The translations under genes and the position numbers were made by a program. Below are positions 1 to 6,736 of a stretch of DNA of 15,087 nt, in pieces; positions within the stretch are counted from its first letter, which is position 1; the number at the start of each line of letters is the position of its first letter. Location of the stretch: positions 1 through 15,087 of the forward strand of contig DANL01000037.1 of the NCBI GenBank assembly GCA_002499865.1, read 5' to 3'. The notes below the pieces were generated by a model, which saw only the letters and a program-made list of their open reading frames with translations, was not told where the DNA came from and ran no database searches. The stretch is from Euryarchaeota archaeon UBA121 (GTDB taxonomy: Archaea; Thermoplasmatota; Poseidoniia; Poseidoniales; Thalassarchaeaceae).

Positions 1-112
1 CTACGGCATTGACTGGTGCTATTCAATACAAATTTTAGTTATTATAGTCGATATTTGTGAATTCTCAGAGAGGCGATTCTCTTATCTCTACCTTTCATTT
101 GGCGTGTTTGTT
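1..112. other. Left-edge intergenic sequence
   Basis: No gene is evident before the tRNA. The stretch is AT-rich at about 25-60 and contains AGAGAGGCGATTCTCT-like short inverted sequence near 67-82. I see no convincing TATA box at the right distance from the tRNA, so its promoter is not assigned. Confidence 0.4.
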
Positions 113-189
113 GCCACTGTAGCTTAGCCTGGTAGAGCATCTGATTCGTAATCAGAAGGCCGGGAGTTCAAATCTCCCCAGTGGCTCCA
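113..189 (+). tRNA. tRNA-Thr (anticodon CGT)
   Basis: The full cloverleaf can be read. The acceptor stem GCCACTG (113-119) pairs perfectly with CAGTGGC (179-185). The anticodon stem TCTGA/TCAGA encloses the loop TTCGTAA, so the anticodon is CGT and reads the threonine codon ACG. The T arm is GGGAG-TTCAAAT-CTCCC. The D arm contains the usual AGCCTGGTAGAGC. The discriminator base is T (186) and CCA is encoded at 187-189. No intron interrupts it. The 3' end lies three bases from the stop codon of the convergent pgk gene. Confidence 0.96.
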
Positions 190-190
190 G

Positions 191-201
191 ATTTATTTTT
201 T
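191..201 (+). terminator. Oligo-T terminator after the tRNA
   Basis: Directly after the encoded CCA comes TTT, A, then six T residues (196-201), a typical archaeal oligo-T termination signal for the + strand tRNA. The same bases, read on the other strand, form the last lysine codons and stop codon of pgk. The assignment is inferred from position and composition. Confidence 0.55.
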
Positions 202-1515
202 AGGACTTATACCCAGGGACTCAAGAAGCGGTCTGAACTTTAGTGAAGATCTTTCTAGAGATTCGAATACAGGCATTCTATCTCCGGAAAGCATGCATAG
301 AACTGCCCCCCCTCCTGTACTGTTGTGACTCACTTCACCTGCTTTACCTCTCTGATTGAATAGTGCACTCGTATGCCCGCCACCAACAATAGTGACTCCC
401 TGAGCTTCTACGAACATATTCATTATCTCAATCGTTCCATACGCGAAATCTGATTTCTCAAAGTACGACGCAGGACCATTCCAGAGTAGGCATCTAGCTT
501 CCATTATCAATGGCCTCATTCTCATCATTGTTTCAATTCCTATGTCATAGATAGGATGATTCGTTGGAAGCTCGTCAATTCCTATATTCCTTCTATCTCC
601 GTTGTCTTCGATCGCCACATCTGAAGGTAAGAACAGCAGGTTGGAATGATCTCTGACAAGCATCTCTGAATCTTTCCATGTCTCGTCAAAGGCATCGCCA
701 AGTGAGTTTCTGATGAACTGCTTGTTACTCTCTCCGATATCATAGCCGGATGCCCATAGCATCAAGTTTCCAACCACACCGACCATTGCTATTCTGTCTA
801 CTGAGCCTTTTTGGATTAGGTTCCTAGCAACTCTTAGTGAGTCATCACACTTTATTCCCCCTAATATCGCTACATATGGCCTCGGTGGGTCAAATACAGC
901 TGTCCTTAGAGCATTTATCTCTCTCTTCATCAGCCTGCCTGCAATACAAGGAATCTCATCTGTGAATCCAGCTAGGGATGGTGAGCTTCTGTGAGAGGTT
1001 GCGAATGCATCGGTAACATATGCGTCTGCGACCTCTGAGAGGTTTCTCACTATCTGAGAGGTAGCTAATACCTCTTGGCTAGATTTTTTCATCGTATTCT
1101 CTTCGTCCATCATTCTGACATTGTTTAGAAAAAGAATATCTCCATCACTCATAGTATTGATTGCCCCTATTGCTAATTCACCACAAACATCGGGCACGAA
1201 GTTTACTTTTCTTCCAATCAGCTTTGATAGTAATTTTGAATGTGGTTCTGTAGATGTAAAATCAAGCTTTCCCGGCCTAGATTGATGTGATATTATGACA
1301 ACTTTTGATGATGACAAATCATCTAGAGTAGGTAGAAATTCAGTAAATCTCCTGTCATCCATGAATTCCATATTTTCTGGATTAATGGGCGAATTAACGT
1401 CGACTCTAAGAAGCACAGTCTTCCCTTCGAGGGAAACGTCATCAAGCGACAGAACTCCTGTCACAGTGGGTCCCAGAGTACTCTCACCTATGGCCATTGG
1501 GGTCCCTGCAAACAT
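193..1515 (-). CDS. pgk: Phosphoglycerate kinase
   Basis: Cytoplasmic glycolytic and gluconeogenic enzyme that transfers phosphate between 1,3-bisphosphoglycerate and ADP. The 440-residue frame carries the family landmarks in order: RVDVNSP (37-43), SHQSRPG (76-82), FLNNVRM (near 129-135), DAFATSHRSSPS (169-180), ILGGIKCDDSL (217-227), WNGPASYFE (345-353), GGGHTSAL (378-385), and a late glycine triplet within HNSTGGGA as in archaeal members. Length is slightly above the usual archaeal size of about 410 because of some 20 extra N-terminal residues. Two starts are possible, ATG at 1515 or ATG at 1497; neither has a convincing Shine-Dalgarno. The gene is head-to-head with the M24 gene and ends three bases from the tRNA. 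Identity is firm; only the start is uncertain. Confidence 0.96.
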   Translation of the reverse strand: MFAGTPMAIGESTLGPTVTGVLSLDDVSLEGKTVLLRVDVNSPINPENMEFMDDRRFTEFLPTLDDLSSSKVVIISHQSRPGKLDFTSTEPHSKLLSKLIGRKVNFVPDVCGELAIGAINTMSDGDILFLNNVRMMDEENTMKKSSQEVLATSQIVRNLSEVADAYVTDAFATSHRSSPSLAGFTDEIPCIAGRLMKREINALRTAVFDPPRPYVAILGGIKCDDSLRVARNLIQKGSVDRIAMVGVVGNLMLWASGYDIGESNKQFIRNSLGDAFDETWKDSEMLVRDHSNLLFLPSDVAIEDNGDRRNIGIDELPTNHPIYDIGIETMMRMRPLIMEARCLLWNGPASYFEKSDFAYGTIEIMNMFVEAQGVTIVGGGHTSALFNQRGKAGEVSHNSTGGGAVLCMLSGDRMPVFESLERSSLKFRPLLESLGISPKK

Positions 1516-1559
1516 TCATCTTCCCAAATGCCTTTGACGAGGAGGCCCCGAAGAGGTAC

Positions 1560-2813
1560 ATGGACTGGGACGTCGATCTCATCTCTGGACCCGACGGAGA
1601 TGATTGGCGAGTTCCTGTTACTGAGTTACAGAAACGTCAGAAAGGGTTTTCCAAGTCATTGGCTAATCATGGTATGGAAAGTGCATTAATCGATGATCCA
1701 GTAGAGCTTTACTGGTTGACAGGAGGAAGACAAAATGGCATTCTCCTGATTGGAGCCGATGGTTCTGGAATTGATACTACGCATTGGGTGAGAAGATCAC
1801 TAAGGCGAGCATTATTCGAAGGAGGAGGTAGTGATTGTCCTCACGATGTCATGTTGCAACCAAGAATGGGGGCTCTAGAGGACTCTCTGGTTGAAAGGGG
1901 GTGTTCAACTAAACCTGCAATGTTGAGTAGTAAAATACCAGCGGAGAGACTTTCTTTCTTTAATTCCAGAGTTGGATCCCTCAACGGTGAAATCGAGAAC
2001 TGTACCTCATTACTTTACGGATTGAGGGAAGTGAAGTCGGAATGGGAGATTAGCATGCATCGTGAAAGTGGTGTGATCAACAAGAAGATGTTCGAGGCTG
2101 TCGAGGAAGCAGGATCCGCTGGCAAGACTGAGCTGGAGATTGCATCGGTGGCCGACAGTGTTAGTAGAGAATATGGTTTTGGGGGCAGGATAAGGATGAG
2201 GAAGTGGCCCATGGATTGTGACAGAGTTGTGATCGCGTCTGGTCCGTCTGGATCAGTTCCTTCCTACTTCGACTCGGCCATAGGAGGAATTGGGGCCAGC
2301 CCCATATCATCACTTGGTGCAGGTTTTAGAAAGGTGAAAGATAGAGAGCCAGTATTAGTTGACATAGTTCATCTGCACAGAGGTTATGTCTCTGATTGTA
2401 CAAGGATGTTCAGTGCCGGTAGTTTGAGTGACACTTGGCATTCCAGACTTGAAGATATGATAGAGATTAGGGATGCAGTGATTGGCTCTCTAGGGAGAGG
2501 GGATGATTGTTCAAATTCTTGGGAAATAGGAAGATCGCTCGCTGATGAAATGGGGTATTCAGAAAATCTGATGGGAATGCATCCCGATCAATCTAGCTTC
2601 CTTGGCCATTCCGTTGGCCTGGAGCTTGATGAGACTCCAGTAGTGGCGGCAGGTTTCAATCGACCTTTACCATTAGGAGGAACAATGGCCGTTGAGCCTA
2701 AGGTGATCTATCATGATGGTTCCATTGGGAACGAAGATACGTGGTTCAGGACATCGGATGGGATGGAGTGTCTTACCGCAGGAGATTCATTTCCATTTTA
2801 CACGGAGTGGTGA
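1560..2813 (+). CDS. M24-family metallopeptidase (Xaa-Pro aminopeptidase/prolidase-like)
   Basis: Creatinase-type N-terminal domain (roughly residues 15-170, including ALIDDPVELYWLTGG) followed by a pita-bread M24 domain. Counting from the ATG at 1560 (417 residues), all five metal ligands are recognisable: D268 (VLVDIV), D279 (GYVSDCTR), H350 (FLGHSVG), E379 (MAVEPK) and E392 (GNEDTW). The family therefore predicts an active dinuclear-metal aminopeptidase or dipeptidase, with substrate unknown. The second-shell His common in HEPP-type motifs is Asp here (ELDETP), a variant I believe also occurs in other family members. An ATG at 1497 would add 21 residues but would overlap the divergent pgk gene, so 1560 is preferred, although its upstream GAGG stretches are poorly spaced. 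The next gene starts one base after this stop, with its Shine-Dalgarno inside this gene's 3' end. Confidence 0.88.
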   Translation: MDWDVDLISGPDGDDWRVPVTELQKRQKGFSKSLANHGMESALIDDPVELYWLTGGRQNGILLIGADGSGIDTTHWVRRSLRRALFEGGGSDCPHDVMLQPRMGALEDSLVERGCSTKPAMLSSKIPAERLSFFNSRVGSLNGEIENCTSLLYGLREVKSEWEISMHRESGVINKKMFEAVEEAGSAGKTELEIASVADSVSREYGFGGRIRMRKWPMDCDRVVIASGPSGSVPSYFDSAIGGIGASPISSLGAGFRKVKDREPVLVDIVHLHRGYVSDCTRMFSAGSLSDTWHSRLEDMIEIRDAVIGSLGRGDDCSNSWEIGRSLADEMGYSENLMGMHPDQSSFLGHSVGLELDETPVVAAGFNRPLPLGGTMAVEPKVIYHDGSIGNEDTWFRTSDGMECLTAGDSFPFYTEW

Positions 2814-2814
2814 T

Positions 2815-3108
2815 ATGACTAGAGCCAGGGAAGTCGCACAGAGGAGGCTGGCTAGAGTACTGAGAGGTAGGAAAGAGCCCCATGGGAAGGATTTGACAGA
2901 TGAGAGCATCCTAAGGGGCGTTGATGTCGATGACTCGGGAATAGTGCAGTTATGGATTCAACCAACTCATCCTCATTGTCCGTGCTGCATAGACGACTTG
3001 ATATCTCTCAGAAGTCTTATCGGTGAACAAAGTGGAGTTCTGGCATGCCATATAGAGATTGTAGGAATACCACACTCCGACAGATGGACTGCAGCGGTGA
3101 ACGAGTAA
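2815..3108 (+). CDS. Small MIP18/DUF59-like protein (possible Fe-S assembly factor)
   Basis: A 97-residue protein whose ATG at 2815 sits directly behind GGAG (2804-2807) and GGTGAT (2809-2814), one base after the stop of the M24 gene, so the two are translationally coupled. An upstream in-frame extension exists but lies inside the M24 gene. The body reads like the MIP18/DUF59 (PaaD/SufT) fold: helix DLTDESILRGV, strand GIVQLWIQ, then a THPHCPCC loop (51-58) followed by a helix, and a final strand with IEIVGIPHSDRW resembling the 'dPPW' end of that family. The family helps deliver or assemble Fe-S clusters. The extra cysteines (C55, C57, C58) in the conserved 'T.p.CP' loop are notable. Family assignment comes from pattern only and is moderate; a standalone unknown protein remains possible. 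Confidence 0.55.
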   Translation: MTRAREVAQRRLARVLRGRKEPHGKDLTDESILRGVDVDDSGIVQLWIQPTHPHCPCCIDDLISLRSLIGEQSGVLACHIEIVGIPHSDRWTAAVNE

Positions 3109-3115
3109 GAAAAGA

Positions 3116-3256
3116 TTATTTTTTTCTTTTTTTGCGGTTTTCCACTTCTTCAAGCTTTGACTTTAGTTTCCTTGAAATCCACCAGACTGCTAGAGAAATA
3201 GCTATGATGTCGAATATTAGGAAAGCCAGAAATCTAGTATCGCTGAAATCCACCAT
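3116..3256 (-). CDS. Small single-pass membrane protein, 46 residues, unknown function
   Basis: An open frame starts at ATG 3256 (ATG GTG GAT TTC) and ends at TAA 3116. It begins six bases after GAGGTG (3268-3263), an archaeal Shine-Dalgarno at proper spacing. The product has a short polar N-terminus (MVDFSDTR), one hydrophobic segment at about residues 9-28 (from FLAFLIFDII to AVWWIS), then a strongly charged tail rich in Lys/Arg/Glu ending RKKRKK. Positive charges follow the membrane segment, so the tail is likely cytoplasmic. It follows the helix-hairpin-helix/zinc protein gene on the same strand, 74 bases after its stop, and is convergent with the MIP18-like gene seven bases away. I do not recognise a family. 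The ribosome site, membrane segment and fit between genes argue that it is real. Confidence 0.68.
   Translation of the reverse strand: MVDFSDTRFLAFLIFDIIAISLAVWWISRKLKSKLEEVENRKKRKK
3119..3133 (+). terminator. Double oligo-T terminator of the M24/MIP18-like operon
   Basis: Seven T, one C, seven T follow the stop of the + strand MIP18-like gene by ten bases, a strong archaeal-type termination signal for that operon. On the other strand the same bases are the Lys/Arg codons at the end of the 46-residue membrane protein, so the two uses overlap. Confidence 0.6.
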
Positions 3257-3330
3257 TCATCTCACCTCAACGGAGCCTTACATCAATACCCCGGGATGAA
3301 TTGAGAGAACGAGACTATTCATGCGATTCC

Positions 3331-4419
3331 TCAGAAGTCGCCTCTAGACCACCTTCCGGTCTGCTTGTTGAAGCGTAAACCGGCCTTCTTCATCCACTTG
3401 TTGAACTTCGTAGCTCCTGCCCCTGTGGCAATTATGAAGTCTTCTCGGTCTTCCTGAGCCTGTATGTATCCCTTGGCGGCGAGAGTCTGGTCTATCCAAT
3501 CGTCAATATCCATCAACCCTCCAGAGAGTTTACTGGATTCTACAGCGGCCTCTAATTCCTCTGCTGATGCCCCGGTAGTCTCCAAATCCTTCATCATGAG
3601 CTCGACAACTGATGAGCTGTCTACCTTCTTAGGAGGTTTTACCACTGGCAACCTTGGTTTAATCTTGGGATCGATTGTAATCCTAGATCCGTTTGTAAGT
3701 CGTTCTTCCACGTGTTCTGCCATGGCTGATCTAAATTCTTTCTCGCATTCCCAGCAGATGAATACGTAATCTGACATATCTTCCATCAGATTGCCCCCTC
3801 TTGGATCCATTTCTTCACCGCAGTGAGGGCAGGCGTGTAAACATAGAACTGGAGCAATCTTCCTTCTGAAGTCAACAATATCTTGTGGAGTTCCGACCAG
3901 CTCCAGCATTTCGTGGTCCCTAGCCGCTTCCAGCCCTCTGGTCTCTAATTGATCTCTAATCTTGGATCGCTGTTCATCTTTAGACTCATCATCAAAGGTA
4001 TTCTCAAGTTTTACGATTAGCTCGATTGTTTTTCCTAGTCTGTTCATTACAAGTTTCTTATTTCTGAAGGCCTCTACTCTGGCCATCCTGAGCTGTTCTT
4101 TCTTCTCTAAGAGCTCTGCAAGCAGATCTTTTTGCTCTCTCTTGAACCTCTGCTCCTCAATTTTATCGACCTTTTGCGACCCATCCTTGGAAAGAACATC
4201 TGCGAGGAACCTCTGCTTACTGGATGTTCTTGGACCTGATTTGACTGCTTCAATGACAGATGCTGCAATATCCTTCTTCAGACCATAATTATTGATTAGG
4301 GTCTCCTGATCCATCTTTTTCAGATCACCGACTTTGATTCCTCCGTCTGATAGAATCTGAGCGGTATTCTCATCTATTCCCCTCCTCAATAGAGCCAGAT
4401 AGGTGTCTTTCTTTGCCAT
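3331..4419 (-). CDS. Helix-hairpin-helix / coiled-coil / zinc-finger protein, unknown function
   Basis: A 362-residue protein from ATG 4419, chosen because GGAGTG lies six bases upstream; the frame is open for 23 more codons to 4488 but that part is the GC-rich leader. Residues about 8-62 look like a degenerate helix-hairpin-helix or helical DNA-binding module (LLRRGIDENTAQILSDGGI, then GLKKDIAASVIEAV). Residues about 85-140 are highly charged and heptad-like, probably a coiled coil. A zinc ribbon follows with C197-x2-C200 (CPHC) and C222-x2-C225 (CWEC). The C-terminal 60 residues form a separate globular-looking segment (DDWIDQTL, then ATKFNKWMKKAGLRFNKQTG). The architecture suggests a nucleic-acid or ribosome-associated protein. 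It sits 85 bases after ksgA on the same strand, where other archaea often have different genes. I do not recognise a named family. Confidence 0.85.
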   Translation of the reverse strand: MAKKDTYLALLRRGIDENTAQILSDGGIKVGDLKKMDQETLINNYGLKKDIAASVIEAVKSGPRTSSKQRFLADVLSKDGSQKVDKIEEQRFKREQKDLLAELLEKKEQLRMARVEAFRNKKLVMNRLGKTIELIVKLENTFDDESKDEQRSKIRDQLETRGLEAARDHEMLELVGTPQDIVDFRRKIAPVLCLHACPHCGEEMDPRGGNLMEDMSDYVFICWECEKEFRSAMAEHVEERLTNGSRITIDPKIKPRLPVVKPPKKVDSSSVVELMMKDLETTGASAEELEAAVESSKLSGGLMDIDDWIDQTLAAKGYIQAQEDREDFIIATGAGATKFNKWMKKAGLRFNKQTGRWSRGDF

Positions 4420-4440
4420 GTTTTGCACTCCATCTGTGAA

Positions 4441-4478
4441 CGGTCCGGGGACCGGCTGTGCCCCGCCGAGAGGGGGGG
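4441..4478. repeat. GC-rich palindromic island between ksgA and the HhH/zinc gene
   Basis: These 38 bases contain only six A/T in an otherwise AT-leaning context. They include the perfect palindrome CGGTCC-GG-GGACCG (4441-4454), a CCCC run and seven G in a row (4472-4478). It lies in the 85-base gap just before the ribosome site of the HhH/zinc gene, so on that strand it would be a structured leader with several possible C-run/G-run pairings. No T-run follows, so simple oligo-T termination is not indicated. Confidence 0.45.
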
Positions 4479-4504
4479 AACCTATCAAGGCGATGATTAG
4501 AGTA

Positions 4505-5413
4505 TCAATTTTCAGACTCGAAGTCAGAAATGTAGTTACATAATGATAGCCATTCCTCGATTAACATATCATCTGGTCTAATTTCTAACCAGTCAACCCT
4601 CATTCCTTCGGGAATTGTCTCATTGAATTGTAATACAAGACTCGCCCATCTTGACTTATGCCAGCCTCTTATTCTACTGATTCTCTTTGGTGGCCTAGAG
4701 AGAAGTGTTCTCATCTTCCTTCTCCTATTGGCAAAACAGTGTTGTGTGATAATTTTGAACATTTTTCTGTCTCTTACTTGGGGCTTCTCATCTCTTGGTT
4801 GTAGCATTACTAATCTGGAGTTGACCCTAGGGGAAGGAGAGAAAGCACCGGGAGGTACCTTTGATCCGAGGTGAATGACAAAATCTAACCACAGAGATAG
4901 GCCTAGTGGACCTATGCTTCTGGGCCCTCTATTCATTGCCATCCTTTCCGAAAACTCATCCTGGACCATCAAAACAACAGATTTTAGTTGATTCCTACTA
5001 ATGTGGGACTGTATCCTCTCTAGGATAGGGCTGGAAATACCATATGGGATATTGGCTATTATGTGGGTTATATCTTCTGGCCAGTCAGCTGTAAGTGCAT
5101 CAGCATGTATTATGGAAAGATGGTTGTCCTCATCATCGAATACCCTATTCAGGTGCAATACTGCTTGTTCATCTATTTCGAAGGCGGTTATTTTAGCCCC
5201 TTTTCTTAGTAGATAGAGAGTCAGTGATCCGGGCCCGGGTCCGATCTCTAAGATATGTGAGTCCTTTGTGACTTCCTCGCCGATTTGATTTGACATATTT
5301 ACTGCTTCAGAAATTATTTTATCGTCTAAGATGAAATGTTGACCTAGATTCCTATCAGGACTGATCCTGTCTCTGAGTAAATCTACTAACATTCTTGGAT
5401 CTAAGTCTTCCAA
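4505..5413 (-). CDS. ksgA: 16S rRNA (adenine-N6,N6)-dimethyltransferase KsgA/Dim1
   Basis: SAM-dependent enzyme that dimethylates the two adjacent adenines in the 3'-terminal helix of 16S rRNA during late small-subunit assembly. Signature elements: NLGQHFI (22-28), SAM motif I EIGPGPGSLT (56-65), the acidic ribose ligand E79 in FEID, the NIPYGISSP catalytic motif (121-129), and the late PPGAFSPSPRVNS stretch (about 188-200). The 302-residue length is somewhat above the typical 260-290, with an extended C-terminus. The start is TTG at 5413, with a perfect GGAGGT six bases upstream (5425-5420); the next ATG is seven codons in and has no such site. It follows the DUF655 gene by 14 bases in the common archaeal rpl21e-rpoF-DUF655-ksgA order, tying polymerase, ribosomal protein and rRNA maturation together. 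Confidence 0.96.
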   Translation of the reverse strand: MEDLDPRMLVDLLRDRISPDRNLGQHFILDDKIISEAVNMSNQIGEEVTKDSHILEIGPGPGSLTLYLLRKGAKITAFEIDEQAVLHLNRVFDDEDNHLSIIHADALTADWPEDITHIIANIPYGISSPILERIQSHISRNQLKSVVLMVQDEFSERMAMNRGPRSIGPLGLSLWLDFVIHLGSKVPPGAFSPSPRVNSRLVMLQPRDEKPQVRDRKMFKIITQHCFANRRRKMRTLLSRPPKRISRIRGWHKSRWASLVLQFNETIPEGMRVDWLEIRPDDMLIEEWLSLCNYISDFESEN

Positions 5414-5427
5414 AGCAATACCTCCGG

Positions 5428-6054
5428 CTAGATCTCGGAGCGTACGAGAAGTTCCAAGAGGCTTGGAGACTCTGAGGGGTCATTCATCTCCCCCAGATAC
5501 CTTTCGGCTAGGAGCCTGACTGATTCGATTCCACACGAGCTGTCAATCTGCTCGAACGAAGACCATCCAGATCCTCCTCTCTCTTTGACCATCTGAATAG
5601 CCTTAGAATTACCAATTCCAGGGAGTAGTTGGAATGCATGATACTTCAAGGAGAGGTTGTTTGCCCTATTGTAGAACCCTAGGTGCATATCAGGATCTGA
5701 ATTTATCGAATCGATAATTGCCTCGTTTAGATTATTTGATGACTCTGCCGTCAAATCCTTGAATCTTATTTCTGACAGAGGTCCAATGGAACCTGATGAC
5801 GTGTCTACGACTTTACCCGGGGAATCGATTGTCTCATCTGCTATTCTTGCTCTAACGAGATACATTGAAGGTTTGGATAGACCCTGAAGTTCGTACCCTG
5901 AAGGAATTCTATCAAGAACATCCAAAATAAATACTGCTGACTCCTGATGAAGTGGCCCTTCTTCAGAGATTCCAGAATCTGATGGGTCTTGCGCTGGCAT
6001 ACTTCTCAAATGTTGGAAGAGGTCTTCCCTCATCAATGGTTTAGTCGGAGACAA
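5428..6054 (-). CDS. DUF655 family protein (predicted RNA-binding, HhH-containing)
   Basis: Archaeal DUF655 proteins are nearly always encoded between rpoF and ksgA, and this one is exactly there. The 208-residue product has a variable acidic N-terminus (1-36), an OB-like region beginning AVFILDVLDRIP (about 40-100) and a C-terminal helix-hairpin-helix with LLPGIGNSKAIQMVKERG (143-160) preceded by FYNRANNLSLKYHAFQ, matching the family pattern 'FN.A...t.r.H.leLLPGIGkk'. A role with RNA in ribosome or tRNA maturation is inferred from context; no activity is established that I know of. The start is uncertain: TTG at 6054, immediately after an in-frame stop, or ATG at 6033. Neither has a clear Shine-Dalgarno. 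The stop lies 14 bases from the ksgA start. Confidence 0.9.
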   Translation of the reverse strand: MSPTKPLMREDLFQHLRSMPAQDPSDSGISEEGPLHQESAVFILDVLDRIPSGYELQGLSKPSMYLVRARIADETIDSPGKVVDTSSGSIGPLSEIRFKDLTAESSNNLNEAIIDSINSDPDMHLGFYNRANNLSLKYHAFQLLPGIGNSKAIQMVKERGGSGWSSFEQIDSSCGIESVRLLAERYLGEMNDPSESPSLLELLVRSEI

Positions 6055-6070
6055 TCAGTGGAAAAAGGTA

Positions 6071-6424
6071 TCAAAGGACGTTCTGCCTTACGATTTCTAT
6101 TATTTCCTCAATCTCAGAAGTGTCCATAGCAACTCTCTTACTAGCTATAATTACCCTAACTCCTGATACATCCATTGGAGCTAATTCAGCTATTTTAGCG
6201 CAAATATCTGGATTCTCTGCCAACTTCTCATTCTCCATTAGTTTTGAGAAAAGTGAGACGAAAACTTCCGGGTCTGTCTTGATTCCTCCTCTATTGGTAC
6301 TGGCCGCCCATGTTGCGTGTTGGAGAGCCATCATCTGCTCATAGGATAGTTCTCCTCTTCGTTCGTTTGCGCTCTCAAGAAGATCCCTAACTGTTGCAAA
6401 ATCTACAAATTCACGGTCTGCCAT
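6071..6424 (-). CDS. rpoF: DNA-directed RNA polymerase subunit F (RpoF/Rpb4)
   Basis: Archaeal Rpb4 homologue that, with RpoE (Rpb7), forms the stalk of RNA polymerase and aids open-complex formation, RNA guidance and processivity. The 117-residue size is typical. The N-terminal segment has the family's ATVRDLLE and ELSYEQMMALQHA stretches. The C-terminal HRDC-like helical part ends with LAPMDVSGVRVIIASKR and IEEIIEIVRQ, which strongly resembles other archaeal RpoF C-termini. ATG 6424 is chosen over the adjacent TTG because GAGGTGAT lies five to eight bases upstream, overlapping the stop of the eL21 gene. This makes eL21 and RpoF translationally coupled. Confidence 0.95.
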   Translation of the reverse strand: MADREFVDFATVRDLLESANERRGELSYEQMMALQHATWAASTNRGGIKTDPEVFVSLFSKLMENEKLAENPDICAKIAELAPMDVSGVRVIIASKRVAMDTSEIEEIIEIVRQNVL

Positions 6425-6434
6425 CAAATCACCT

Positions 6435-6725
6435 CTATGCTGGTCTCAAATGCTCGGGCCTAGCTACTACCGTCTTTGTCATATTTCCTTGAACGACACT
6501 GACTACGAAAGCGTTTCCCTGTGGCTTAACAATAGTTCCAGTCAGCCCGTGGAACCTCCTGTGAGGCATTCCTCTCTGTTCTGCTCCGTCTAGGACAATA
6601 GAAACCTTGTCTCCTTCCTTGTAAGGATGTAAAGCCCGGTTGATGAAGAGTCTTCCTTTCTGAGTCTTCTTCTTCTTGAGGATTGACCTAGTTCCTTGCC
6701 TAGTACCATGGGTCCGCGTCGCCAT
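6435..6725 (-). CDS. rpl21e: Large-subunit ribosomal protein eL21
   Basis: Component of the archaeal/eukaryotic 50S/60S subunit. The 96-residue product shows the family pattern: a basic N-terminus (THGTRQGTRSILKKKK), YKEGDKVSIVLDGAEQRGMPHRRFHGLTG in the middle, and a PQGNAFVV ... KTVVARPEHLRPA end. ATG 6725 is selected because GGTGAT lies just three bases upstream; an ATG six codons earlier (6743) would place that site inside the gene. It heads the rpl21e-rpoF-DUF655-ksgA block, 79 bases after pus10 on the same strand. That gap holds a TATA-like box and repeated GGTCG/CGACC elements described separately, so it may have its own promoter and regulation. Confidence 0.96.
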   Translation of the reverse strand: MATRTHGTRQGTRSILKKKKTQKGRLFINRALHPYKEGDKVSIVLDGAEQRGMPHRRFHGLTGTIVKPQGNAFVVSVVQGNMTKTVVARPEHLRPA

Positions 6726-6736
6726 TGTATCACCTT

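Noticed and set aside
1497..1559. N-terminal extension of the M24 protein from ATG 1497
   Set aside because: It would overlap the start of divergent pgk and adds residues that do not look like the creatinase N-domain; not fully excluded.
3045..3299. 84-residue + strand frame overlapping the end of the MIP18-like gene
   Set aside because: Runs through the T-rich terminator and opposes the better-supported 46-residue membrane protein; no ribosome site.
3962..4288. Serine/phenylalanine-rich + strand frame opposite the HhH/zinc gene
   Set aside because: Composition is that of an antisense reading of a Lys/Glu-rich coiled coil, and no ribosome site or family pattern is present.
4420..4488. N-terminal extension of the HhH/zinc protein from 4488
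   Set aside because: The added 23 residues come from the GC-rich palindromic leader, while ATG 4419 has a well-placed GGAGTG.
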